Assembly (NCBI GenBank): GCA_014381385.1
Contig: JACNLR010000119.1
Span: 1 to 18,646 of the forward strand
DNA length: 18,646 bases
Reading direction: 5' to 3'
From: Planctomycetota bacterium
Lineage (GTDB): Bacteria > Planctomycetota > Phycisphaerae > Phycisphaerales > SM1A02
Shown here: positions 1 to 7,076 of the stretch, piece by piece
How positions within the stretch are numbered: position 1 is the first letter of the stretch
How the letters are laid out: every line of letters starts with the position of its first letter
Position numbers and translations under genes: made by a program
The notes under the pieces: model-generated
Databases searched by the model: none
Seen by the model: the letters and a program-made list of their open reading frames with translations, nothing else
Told to the model about the DNA's origin: nothing

Positions 1-1
1 T

Positions 2-61
2 CGCAAGAAAGCTACCCGTAAGAAAGCTACTCGTAAGAAAGCTACCCGTAAAAAGGCTGCT
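2..61 (+). repeat. 15-bp coding tandem repeat encoding RKKAT
   Basis: Four consecutive 15-bp units of the form CGYAAGAAAGCTACY encode the R-K-K-A-T pentapeptide. The first three are near identical, differing only at third codon positions, and the fourth is diverged (RKKAA). The array extends left out of the window. The near identity at DNA level suggests recent slippage expansion of the basic tail. Confidence 0.7.
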
Positions 62-94
62 AAAAAGACGACTCGCCGACGACGCAAAAAATAA
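2..94 (+). CDS. Histone-like Lys/Arg-rich protein, C-terminal fragment
   Basis: Only the last 30 codons and the stop are inside the window; the start lies upstream. The visible tail is almost entirely Lys, Arg, Ala and Thr, built on a repeating R-K-K-A-T unit and ending in RRRRKK. Such tails are typical of histone H1-like/HC2-type nucleoid proteins that bind DNA through charge, common in planctomycetes and other bacteria with large nucleoids. An N-terminal folded domain (for example HU-like) cannot be judged from here. A strong intrinsic terminator follows 33 bp after the stop, so this is the last gene of its transcript. Ribosomal proteins or translation factors with basic tails are less likely alternatives. 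Confidence 0.65.
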   Translation, partial: RKKATRKKATRKKATRKKAAKKTTRRRRKK

Positions 95-127
95 CCCCAG
101 CGTTATTACACTACGGATCACAAGTGG

Positions 128-160
128 AAACGACCCCAGACCGGGGTCGTTTCTTCTTTT
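128..160 (+). terminator. Rho-independent terminator after the histone-like gene
   Basis: A 10-bp perfect stem (AAACGACCCC pairing with GGGGTCGTTT) closes a 5-nt loop and runs into a T-rich tail TTCTTCTTTT. It sits 33 bp after the stop codon of the basic protein and ahead of the ferredoxin promoter, separating the two transcripts. Confidence 0.85.
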
Positions 161-171
161 GTATAAAGCCC

Positions 172-200
172 TTGGCATAGAGCCAAAACCATGCAATAAT
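172..200 (+). promoter_or_regulatory. Candidate sigma70 promoter for the ferredoxin gene, with overlapping palindrome
   Basis: TTGGCA (5 of 6 matches to the -35 consensus) is separated by 17 bp from AATAAT (5 of 6 matches to the -10), which is preceded by a TGn extended -10 element. The start codon is about 50 bp downstream. The inverted repeat TTGGC-N5-GCCAA at 172-186 overlaps the -35 box and could be an operator. Assignment is by eye only. Confidence 0.5.
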
Positions 201-251
201 AAAACACAGAACTTTTAAACTTTTAACTACAAGTAGAACGAAGAGACATTC

Positions 252-509
252 ATGACACACATAATTGCAGAGCCGTGCATTGGAACCAAAGACACATCTT
301 GCGTAGATGTTTGCCCAGTCGACTGCATTCTTCCAATGAGCGACGACGATACATTTTCTGAAGTTGAAATGCTTTACATTGACCCAGACACGTGCATCGA
401 TTGTGGTCTTTGCGTTGACGAGTGTCCCGTGCAAGCAATTTTCCCCGAAGAAGATTTACCAGAAGAATGGCATAAATATATTCAGATCAATGCCGACTTC
501 TTTGAATAG
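252..509 (+). CDS. fdxA: Ferredoxin, two-cluster FdI (7Fe/8Fe) type
   Basis: An 85-residue acidic cytoplasmic electron carrier. Cysteines fall at 9, 17, 21 and 25 (C-x7-C-x3-CP-x2-C) and at 48, 51, 54 and 58 (C-x2-C-x2-C-x3-CP). The C-x7-C spacing of the first motif is that of Azotobacter FdI-type ferredoxins, where the first, second and last cysteines hold a [3Fe-4S] cluster and the others a [4Fe-4S] cluster; a plain 2[4Fe-4S] clostridial ferredoxin would have C-x2-C there. Cys25 would then be the extra, non-ligand cysteine, as in FdI. The C-terminal Pro/Glu/Trp-containing tail matches this family. A purine-rich GAAGAGA lies 5 nt before the ATG. The gene has its own promoter and stands alone, so its redox partner is not indicated. 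The symbol follows common usage and is not proven. Confidence 0.9.
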   Translation: MTHIIAEPCIGTKDTSCVDVCPVDCILPMSDDDTFSEVEMLYIDPDTCIDCGLCVDECPVQAIFPEEDLPEEWHKYIQINADFFE

Positions 510-523
510 TTGCAATACAACCG

Positions 524-868
524 TCACACACCACAATCACTATCGGGTGCCTCTGCCCAATCTTGAACCTTATCGCCGAGGTCTAAATCGCTTGGCAGCG
601 TCTTGCGATACCCAAGTTTACGAACCACTTCAAGAACATCAGTCCACGTCGGGAAGGTTCTTCCATTAGCTTCTTTAAAGGCGTTGATTGCGACCAAGAA
701 CATAAACTGCTCTTGGTTCATTTCACCCTCTTCAGCAGCCCTTAAAAAGTCTGTCCGCCTTCTTCCTGGACCCCGCCTTCGGTCAAGGTCTGCTTGGGAT
801 GGTTTACTAAGAGTACGGCGATCAATTCCACTTCGCCGGTCAACAACTTCCCCAGTATCTCCGGGCAT
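524..868 (-). CDS. Small basic conserved-looking protein with DRRxGxxRR motifs, unknown function
   Basis: About 114 residues from the ATG at 868. The N-terminal third carries two related arginine/aspartate clusters, DRRSGIDRR and DRRRGPGRRR, a motif seen near many bacterial signalling and regulatory proteins but not diagnostic. The remainder looks like one small alpha-helical domain (AAEEGEMNQEQFMFLVAINA, then a PTWTDVLEVVRKLGYR stretch). No signal peptide or membrane segment. The frame stays open upstream to 1096, but that extension runs antisense into the membrane-protein gene starting at 951 and reads as a non-protein-like stretch, so an internal start was chosen. GTG codons at 907 and 925 are alternatives and no good Shine-Dalgarno decides between them. 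It converges on the ferredoxin gene with a 14-bp gap. I recall similar proteins in planctomycete genomes but cannot assign a function. Confidence 0.7.
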   Translation of the reverse strand: MPGDTGEVVDRRSGIDRRTLSKPSQADLDRRRGPGRRRTDFLRAAEEGEMNQEQFMFLVAINAFKEANGRTFPTWTDVLEVVRKLGYRKTLPSDLDLGDKVQDWAEAPDSDCGV

Positions 869-950
869 CTTAGAATCGTTACCATGTTGTCCCTGCTGCT
901 CCGTCACATTGGTAGCATACCCCACTAGGTAAAAGAACAACAAGCACCAA

Positions 951-1409
951 ATGAACAAAAGACTCGACAACACAGAACAACCACCTCTAAATATTGCTGC
1001 AGTGGCTCTTGGGTGGATACTCCCTGGACTTGGGCACGTAAGCATTGGACAAAAGCGACGAGGCCTCTTGATTATGGGGGGCGTATTCTTTCTCATTGTC
1101 TGCGGTGCGCTTATTGGTGGGATTGACGCGGTCGACCATAAAAGAGATGGACTGTGGTTTATTGCGCAGGTCTGGGGTGGACCAATTGTTATTGGAATTG
1201 ATATGCTTAATCAAGCCCTCATTGCACCACTCCCCATTACAGAAAAAGCAACCCATGTTGGGCTTAGCCACGCGAACGAATTAGGAACGCTCTTCATTGC
1301 CATGGCGGGTCTCATGAACTTTGTTGTGTTGCTTGACGTTTTGCAAGCGGTAAAGAACGAAGATTTAGAGAAACGCCATGCCGTTGAAGACAGGCGATCT
1401 TCCCAATGA
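951..1409 (+). CDS. DUF6677-like multi-pass membrane protein
   Basis: A 152-residue inner-membrane protein with about four hydrophobic segments (roughly residues 13-30, 38-58, 70-90 and 110-131) and a charged cytoplasmic tail. The N-terminal ALGWILPGLGHVSIGQKRRG resembles the TM2-type motif (WxxPGxGhfyxGxxxrG) and the DUF6677 family found mainly in planctomycetes; this is recognition from memory, not a search. Function unknown. Its stop codon overlaps the start of the next gene (ATGA), so the two are almost certainly co-translated. It is transcribed divergently from the small basic protein gene, with about 80 bp between the start codons that must hold both promoters. Confidence 0.8.
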   Translation: MNKRLDNTEQPPLNIAAVALGWILPGLGHVSIGQKRRGLLIMGGVFFLIVCGALIGGIDAVDHKRDGLWFIAQVWGGPIVIGIDMLNQALIAPLPITEKATHVGLSHANELGTLFIAMAGLMNFVVLLDVLQAVKNEDLEKRHAVEDRRSSQ

Positions 1410-1648
1410 TTGCTTGGACACCATTTCTTGAACCGATGAATGCCATGCAATCATGGTGGTACCTTTTACTCGTACCACTTGTATTTGGCATCGCGGTGAT
1501 TTACAGAGCACTACGAGAAAAATCATTTGCAAGGTATTGGCAATCGGTATGTATTATGACCTTGCAGGTTGTGTTGGGGATTTTGGGCATTGCAGTTGCA
1601 CTTGGCGTGTTCGTGCAGTTTGTTATTCCAATAATTAGCCAGCCATAA
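1406..1648 (+). CDS. Two-TM small membrane protein
   Basis: An 80-residue protein with two hydrophobic helices (about residues 17-35 and 49-75) joined by a short basic linker, R-A-L-R-E-K-S-F-A-R, giving a hairpin topology. It starts at the ATGA overlap with the DUF6677-like gene, so it probably works with that protein in the membrane. No recognisable domain. Its 3' end overlaps the 3' end of the opposing sigma-factor gene by 14 bp, which leaves no room for an independent terminator between them. Confidence 0.75.
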   Translation: MIAWTPFLEPMNAMQSWWYLLLVPLVFGIAVIYRALREKSFARYWQSVCIMTLQVVLGILGIAVALGVFVQFVIPIISQP

Positions 1649-2471
1649 GCATCAGCGCTTCGGGATTATCCAAAAGACGAGTTTTAAGGATGTTGTGCAC
1701 ATGCTTAAGGCGTTGACTTACACGCGATTCACTGTATCCGAGCGTGTTGCCGATTTCCAGCATCGTTAATCCCTCTGTGTACGTGAGAGTAACAATTAGC
1801 AAATCATAATGGCCAAGTTGCTGGAACAGCCAAGCATGTAAATCACTTCGTTCGATCGGAGCAAAAGACTCTAGTTTTGCTTCGATATTAATTGCGCTTG
1901 ATACTTCCTCGTCCCCATCTGTTTCACTTGGGTGATAGGAAAGGGTGCAGGGAACATGGACGTCTTGCATAACTGCCAAAAACTCAGACTCATCTAATTG
2001 CAGGAGTTGTCGAAGCTCTTCGTCCGTAGGCTGTATACCGTGCTGTGCTTTAAATGTGGCGATCCCCTGTGCTATCATTTTTGATCGCGACCTTGCAAGC
2101 CTTGAGGCGGGATCTTCGCGACGAAGATAGTCAATCATCGCACCTTCGATCCGAAGTCGGGCGAAACTCTCGAATTTAAAACGGCGTTCTGGTTCAAATT
2201 TATCTAAATACTTGTCAAGGGCAAAGAACGCCACCTGTTCTAGGTCGTCTGGCTCAACTCTTCCAAGGACGCTAGAGGACACCCTAGCAGCGAGGCGGCT
2301 AACGAATGTGTCCATGTAATACAGGAGCAGGGCTTCTCTGGTCAATGAGCAACCCGTTTTTTTGTAATACAGCATGGCATCTACTGCCCATGCTTTTGAT
2401 TGCTCTGGTGGTATGTTGGTTCCCTGAGGCGGCAAAAAATCGCCGCCATCTGCTTTTAGATGACTGACCAT
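1635..2471 (-). CDS. RNA polymerase sigma factor, FliA/WhiG (sigma-28-like) family
   Basis: A 278-residue group 3 sigma factor. Region 2 covers about residues 46-117 (DDLEQVAFFALDKYLDKFEP, then FKFESFARLRIEGAMIDYLR, the FliA-type 2.4 helix). Region 3 follows at about 120-172 and region 4 at about 218-266, with the helix-turn-helix LTMLEIGNTLGYSESRVSQR that reads -35 DNA. Region 1.1 is absent, as in the family. The start was set at 2471 because GGGAAG lies 7 nt upstream; the frame is open to 2549. The ~45-residue N-terminal lead is specific to this protein. The FliA family directs flagellar or sporulation/development regulons, but no flagellar or anti-sigma gene is visible here, so the regulon is unknown. 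It is divergent from the S8 protease. Confidence 0.88.
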   Translation of the reverse strand: MVSHLKADGGDFLPPQGTNIPPEQSKAWAVDAMLYYKKTGCSLTREALLLYYMDTFVSRLAARVSSSVLGRVEPDDLEQVAFFALDKYLDKFEPERRFKFESFARLRIEGAMIDYLRREDPASRLARSRSKMIAQGIATFKAQHGIQPTDEELRQLLQLDESEFLAVMQDVHVPCTLSYHPSETDGDEEVSSAINIEAKLESFAPIERSDLHAWLFQQLGHYDLLIVTLTYTEGLTMLEIGNTLGYSESRVSQRLKHVHNILKTRLLDNPEALMLMAG

Positions 2472-2651
2472 TAGGTTTCTTCCCTGAAACATGTAGCGAT
2501 GTTTGGGCTTTGCGACATTCGCTGCCCAGCCTATTCTCATCGGCACCAATGTGCCTATAACCCCAATTTTTCCGAATATCTTACTGAGGGCGAATATTTA
2601 ATTGGTGTTTGCGTGGTTTTTGGAGTACATTTATATCTTCAAGGAGAAAAA

Positions 2652-5600
2652 ATGACAATATCAATCGCTATCGCTTTTACAGCCATCGGTGCTCTTGCGC
2701 CAAACGCTTTCCACTTTCAGTCCGAAGTAGTACCCTATCAAGACATGAGTAAGGGCCATATGGCCACAGAGCTGATGCAACTCACAGCAACAGGAAGCGC
2801 AGCGATGCATGTTGTGGTTCGCTTTGATACACCAGTAGATTCCAATACGAGAACATTGTTGCAGGAGCGAGGATTGTCCGTGCAGTATCCACTTGGTGGC
2901 GCAGCGTATGTTGCTGTGCTTGATCCGCAACTGTTAGATCCACGAAATATGCTTGCTCTTGACCACATTCGTGAGTTGCGCCCCCTTGAACCAATGTGGA
3001 AATTACATAGTTTTCTAGCAGACGGCAGAATCCCAACGTGGACTATGCCAACGCCAACCTCAAGAGTAGCGCAAGCCGATCCAATTGTCGCTTTATACGT
3101 GATGTTTCATGAAGATGTTGACCTGCAACTATGCGAGCTAGATATGGTGCAGGTGTTTGGAGGTAAAGTTCGCTCTACCTTATCCACAAGCAATACAGTA
3201 ATTGTTGAACTTCCATATTCCCAGATCGACTTTCTCATCGAAGACGACAGAGTACTCTACGTAGAACCTGCGCTACCAAAGTTTAGTGAACTAAACAACT
3301 CAAACCGATCCGTGACCCAAGCGGACATTGCACAATCCACCCCTTACGACTTGGATGGCGAAGGCGTTTCTGTCATGGTGTACGACGGCGGATATGGGTA
3401 TTCTGGCCACGGTGATTTTGGTGGCCGTCACTACACGCGAGACAGCGCAGGACTCAGTAACCATGCAACCCACGTTGCTGGCACAATTGGCGGTGACGGA
3501 TCAGGAAGCGGTGGTCAATACCGCGGGATGGCGCCAGCTGTGACCATCCAAAGTTATGGTTTTGAACAAGAGGGCGGTCTTGAAGAGGGCTTTCTCTACA
3601 CTGATCCCGGTGACCTTGAGCAAGATTACAGTCAAGCTATCAATACTTACGGTGCGGTTCTGGCAAATAATTCAATCGGAACGAACACGGCGCCAAATGG
3701 GTTCCCATGCGAATGGACAGGCAACTACGGCATTACAAGTAACCTCATCGATAGCGTAGTCCGCGGAGACCTCGGTGGCGATATACGTATTGTTTGGGCA
3801 AACGGGAATGAGCGTGGCTCGAGCAATTGCGGCACTTCGTACAACTCAACAGCACCGCCCGCATGTGCAAAGAACCACATCACCGTTGGCGCGTTTAACT
3901 CAAACGATGAATCAATGACCTACTTTTCAAGTTGGGGACCCACCGATGATGGCCGAATTAAGCCTGATATCTCAGCTCCTGGCTGCGAATCGGGCGGCGA
4001 CGGTGGAGTTACAAGTTGCTCTTCAAGCGGTGGTTACACCAGTATGTGTGGCACATCGATGGCGTGCCCAACGGTCACGGGTTTGTCTGCACTCATCGTG
4101 CAGGATTGGCGAACCCAGCACCCTGGCGAACCAGACTTGATGAACTCAACGTTAAAGGCATTACTTGCCCATACCGCAGAGGATAAATTCAACACCGGAC
4201 CAGATTGCCAATACGGCTACGGTAGCGTTCGCGTGGTCGATGCAATTGATCACCTCAGGGCTGACAACATTGCTGAACTTGAGATAAGCCAAGGCGAGAC
4301 AGTTGAAATGTTGATTTTTGCGGAACAGCCAGGCATGATTAAAGCAACAATCGCTTGGGACGATGTCCCCGCAACACCGCTCGTCATTCCAAGTTTAGTC
4401 AACGATATTGACATCGTTGTTGTCGACCCAAACGGAACAACGCATTACCCATGGACTATCGACCCTGCAAATCCAGTGAATCCAGCAGTTCGTACACAAG
4501 CAGACCACTTAAACAACATCGAGCAAGTACAAATCGACGCTGGCGTGTCGGGTGTCTATAGAATAATTATTACCGGGTACAACATCGCGGTTGGTTCACA
4601 ACAATTTGGTTTAATGGCGTCACCCGCACTTATCCAATGCTCACCAAGCGGGATAGCTTCGCTTGACCGAAGCAGTTACGCGTGCGGCGCTATGGTTGGC
4701 TTACAAGTTGTCGATTGTGATTTGAATACCGATGATAATGTTATTGACATAACGACCGTTACTGTTTCTTCAACCTCTGGTGATGCAACAGACGTAACAC
4801 TCGTAGAAACAGGAGTGGCGACATCGTCGTTTATGGCATCGATTGTAATTGGTGAAGATGTTTCTGCTGAAGAGGGTGACACGCTAACGATTACATACAT
4901 CGATGCGAACGACGGGCAGGGCGGCTCAAATGTTGTTGTGACAGACGACGCAAACGTCGACTGCACAACACCTATTATTGGAAGCATAGTCATAACAGAA
5001 GTTATGACTCACGAAGCAACAGTTTCAGTAACGACCAACGAAGACACAGCCATACGTGTGTATTATGGAGAATCGTGTGCCAGTCTTACCAATGAAGCGA
5101 GCAGCAACCAGATGGGAACGTCGCACGAAATTGAACTTAACGGCCTTAGCGACAACACAGCATACCGTTTTGAAGTGCACGCAATAGATGGAGCAGGCAA
5201 CGCGGTCATTGACGACAACAACGGCACGTGCTACTTGTTTGTTACAGAAGATGTGCCGTCCTACTTTACCGAACAAGATAGCGGCTTTGATTTAGATGGA
5301 ATGTCCGTAACGTTCACACCATATACAAACGTAGACCAATATCGTGCTTGCGCTGAACCGATCACTTCGTTGCCCTCGGATCCAAACGGTGGCACAACTG
5401 TTTCCCTAAGTGATGATGATGCTGAGTCACGTAATACTTCACAACCAGTTTGGTTGTATGGAGAGTCGTATTCAACAATATATATTGGCAGTAACGGTCA
5501 ACTTACGTTCAACTCAGGCTCTACGGATTACACCGAAAGCATCAGCGAACACTTTGCTCTCATTGGAATTTCGATGTTGTGGGACGACTTGAACCCAGCT

Positions 5601-6008
5601 TCTGGCGGCACTATCCGTTTTTCAGAATACAACGATCGTTCTGTAGTGACATTTAACAACGTCCCCGAATATTCTAACACCGGATCAAACACCTTCCAAT
5701 GCGAACTCTTCTACGACGGTGTTATTCGTCTTAGTTGGCTTGGCGTTGATTCAAATGACAACATTGTGGGGCTCTCGGCAGGAGGCGGAACGCCTTTGGA
5801 CTTTGAAGAAGATGACATTTCAAGCGCTGATGATTGTGGAGACCCTGTAGTGCAAGGAGACGTCAATGGTGATGGAATCGTTGATGTAGCCGACCTTCTT
5901 GCTATCATGGATGCATGGGGACCTTGCGACGGGTGTCCTGCAGACCTAAACAGCGATGGAATCGTCGACGTCGTCGATTTATTAGAGGTTGTAGGCAACT
6001 GGGGCTAG
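2652..6008 (+). CDS. Secreted subtilisin-like (S8) serine protease with C-terminal dockerin-type repeats
   Basis: A 1118-residue exported multidomain protease. The ATG is preceded by AAGGAG with 6-nt spacing, and the frame upstream of it is not protein-like. Residues 1-20 form a signal peptide without the usual basic residues, followed by a propeptide region to about 230. The S8 core shows Asp245 (VYDGGYGYSGHGDFGG), His274 (SNHATHVAGT), oxyanion Asn384 (VWANGNERG) and Ser469 (MCGTSMACP). After it come a beta-rich jelly-roll-like domain (about 549-660), a repeat-like Asp/Thr-rich beta domain (about 669-775), a fibronectin III-like segment (about 778-865), a domain with a WDDLNP motif, and two Ca-binding dockerin-type repeats at 1069-1118 (GDVNGDGIVDVADL and DLNSDGIVDVVDL). 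In planctomycetes these repeats occur on many exported proteins and need not imply cellulosomes. It probably degrades extracellular protein. Confidence 0.93.
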   Translation: MTISIAIAFTAIGALAPNAFHFQSEVVPYQDMSKGHMATELMQLTATGSAAMHVVVRFDTPVDSNTRTLLQERGLSVQYPLGGAAYVAVLDPQLLDPRNMLALDHIRELRPLEPMWKLHSFLADGRIPTWTMPTPTSRVAQADPIVALYVMFHEDVDLQLCELDMVQVFGGKVRSTLSTSNTVIVELPYSQIDFLIEDDRVLYVEPALPKFSELNNSNRSVTQADIAQSTPYDLDGEGVSVMVYDGGYGYSGHGDFGGRHYTRDSAGLSNHATHVAGTIGGDGSGSGGQYRGMAPAVTIQSYGFEQEGGLEEGFLYTDPGDLEQDYSQAINTYGAVLANNSIGTNTAPNGFPCEWTGNYGITSNLIDSVVRGDLGGDIRIVWANGNERGSSNCGTSYNSTAPPACAKNHITVGAFNSNDESMTYFSSWGPTDDGRIKPDISAPGCESGGDGGVTSCSSSGGYTSMCGTSMACPTVTGLSALIVQDWRTQHPGEPDLMNSTLKALLAHTAEDKFNTGPDCQYGYGSVRVVDAIDHLRADNIAELEISQGETVEMLIFAEQPGMIKATIAWDDVPATPLVIPSLVNDIDIVVVDPNGTTHYPWTIDPANPVNPAVRTQADHLNNIEQVQIDAGVSGVYRIIITGYNIAVGSQQFGLMASPALIQCSPSGIASLDRSSYACGAMVGLQVVDCDLNTDDNVIDITTVTVSSTSGDATDVTLVETGVATSSFMASIVIGEDVSAEEGDTLTITYIDANDGQGGSNVVVTDDANVDCTTPIIGSIVITEVMTHEATVSVTTNEDTAIRVYYGESCASLTNEASSNQMGTSHEIELNGLSDNTAYRFEVHAIDGAGNAVIDDNNGTCYLFVTEDVPSYFTEQDSGFDLDGMSVTFTPYTNVDQYRACAEPITSLPSDPNGGTTVSLSDDDAESRNTSQPVWLYGESYSTIYIGSNGQLTFNSGSTDYTESISEHFALIGISMLWDDLNPASGGTIRFSEYNDRSVVTFNNVPEYSNTGSNTFQCELFYDGVIRLSWLGVDSNDNIVGLSAGGGTPLDFEEDDISSADDCGDPVVQGDVNGDGIVDVADLLAIMDAWGPCDGCPADLNSDGIVDVVDLLEVVGNWG

Positions 6009-6054
6009 GTATCCCCCTTTTGATGGATGTCCACGTCTCTTAGCAGATCAGCCA

Positions 6055-6083
6055 TTGCCTTTGGTGCTCTATTGGCGTAGAAT
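6055..6083 (+). promoter_or_regulatory. Candidate sigma70 promoter for the HTH-membrane protein and psd
   Basis: TTGCCT (4 of 6 matches to the -35) and TAGAAT (5 of 6 to the -10) are exactly 17 bp apart. The start codon is 27 bp after the -10, and a TTGGAG ribosome binding site lies 8 nt before it. This would drive the two-gene unit that follows the protease. Found by eye. Confidence 0.5.
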
Positions 6084-6110
6084 TACGGGTTCCAAATTGG
6101 AGTTATACAC

Positions 6111-7070
6111 ATGGCAAAACTGTTTTACACACTAACTGAGGCGAGCGATCGTCTCGGAAAAACACAAGACGAAGTTCGCGCAATGGCGCAATCAGGTCAA
6201 CTTGAAGAGATGCGCGATGGTGAGGATATTATGTTCAAACGCCAACAGGTCGATCTCCTAGCAGGTGACGCTGATGGCGAATCGATTGAGTTAGACTTGA
6301 ATCTCTCGGATGATGAAGGCTCGAGCCTTGGCATTGATCTCTCAGGTTCAGCGCCTGGAATCAGCGAAGACGATTCCCCAACTGCGGGTGGTAGTGGATA
6401 TGGCTTAAGTGACAGTGGCACTGGGCTAGGTCTTGGCGCGGGCGCTTCGGGTCTTGACCTTGGTGAATCTGGTACAGGTTTTGGCTTTGACTTAGGCGAC
6501 AGCGGGAGTGCACTTGGACTTGATCTTGGTAGTAGTGGTTCTGCTAGCGGTATTAGTGCATCGTTTGAGGGTGGCGAAGACGACGATGCAGCGGAGACGA
6601 GAGTTTCCGATGCCGTTGATGAAGAGTTAAGTTTAGAAGCCGTTGGCAGCGGCAGTGGCTTACTAGACCTCACGCGAGAGTCTGACGATACTTCGCTTGG
6701 TGCCGAATTACTTGACGAAGTTTGGGAAGCGGGCGACAGCGGAGAATTCAACGCAAACGCTACTGGATTATTTGAAGCAGCCGAACCAGAGCAACAGGCG
6801 CACGTGCATGAGGATGCACCGATGGGTCTACCCGCGGTGGCGGCATACGCATATGACGGTAAATGGTCTGGAACGGCCGTTGGTCTGCTTGTGGGCGCAG
6901 TATTTGCAATGATTGCAGTTGCAATTATGCTCGTAACAAGCATCATGGGCGTGACCCCAAACCTCGCTGCTATGGTTTCGGGTGATGTAATGGTCTGGGG
7001 TGGTGGGTTCCTTGGGTTTGCAATTATCGCTGGACTAATCGGCATGTTCATTGGCAAAGCAAGCGAGTAA
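6111..7070 (+). CDS. Membrane-anchored HTH protein with Gly/Ser/Asp/Leu low-complexity linker
   Basis: A 319-residue protein in three parts. Residues 1-52 (YTLTEASDRLGKTQDEVRAM onward) look like a MerR/excisionase-type helix-turn-helix. Residues about 55-235 are a very acidic linker without Lys, with imperfect SGTGLGLDLG-type repeats. Residues 254-278 and 292-315 are two transmembrane helices. The architecture suggests a DNA-binding or protein-binding domain held at the membrane by a long flexible tether. Planctomycetes carry related HTH/low-complexity proteins, function unknown to me. The stop is followed after only two intervening codons, in the same frame, by the TTG start of phosphatidylserine decarboxylase, so the two are co-transcribed and probably translationally coupled. 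A role in sensing or regulating membrane lipid synthesis is possible but is inference from linkage only. Confidence 0.8.
   Translation: MAKLFYTLTEASDRLGKTQDEVRAMAQSGQLEEMRDGEDIMFKRQQVDLLAGDADGESIELDLNLSDDEGSSLGIDLSGSAPGISEDDSPTAGGSGYGLSDSGTGLGLGAGASGLDLGESGTGFGFDLGDSGSALGLDLGSSGSASGISASFEGGEDDDAAETRVSDAVDEELSLEAVGSGSGLLDLTRESDDTSLGAELLDEVWEAGDSGEFNANATGLFEAAEPEQQAHVHEDAPMGLPAVAAYAYDGKWSGTAVGLLVGAVFAMIAVAIMLVTSIMGVTPNLAAMVSGDVMVWGGGFLGFAIIAGLIGMFIGKASE
6396..6560 (+). repeat. Degenerate coding repeat, Gly/Ser/Leu/Asp-rich
   Basis: Within the HTH-membrane protein, residues 96-150 contain four or five imperfect 11-13-residue units of the form G-[ED]-S-G-[TS]-x-x-[GL]-[FL]-D-L. Examples are GESGTGFGFDL, GDSGSALGLDL and GSSGSASGI. 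The DNA is diverged, so this is an old repeat kept at amino-acid level. It leaves a long spurious open frame on the opposite strand. Confidence 0.7.
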
Positions 7071-7076
7071 TACACG

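Noticed and set aside
869..1096. N-terminal extension of the small basic protein on the minus strand
   Set aside because: It overlaps the start of the divergent membrane-protein gene and contains a chance hydrophobic stretch; internal starts near 868 fit better.
2499..2651. 51-codon upstream extension of the S8 protease
   Set aside because: The extension lacks protein-like features and would hide the signal peptide; AAGGAG before 2652 marks the true start.
5824..6008. Cellulosome component suggested by the dockerin-type repeats
   Set aside because: No cohesin or cellulase genes are present, and planctomycetes use these repeats on many unrelated exported proteins.
6197..7075. 292-codon open frame on the minus strand opposite the HTH-membrane protein
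   Set aside because: It mirrors the Gly/Ser/Asp/Leu repeat gene and reads as Ser/Pro low complexity. The plus-strand frame has a promoter, ribosome binding site, HTH and membrane helices.
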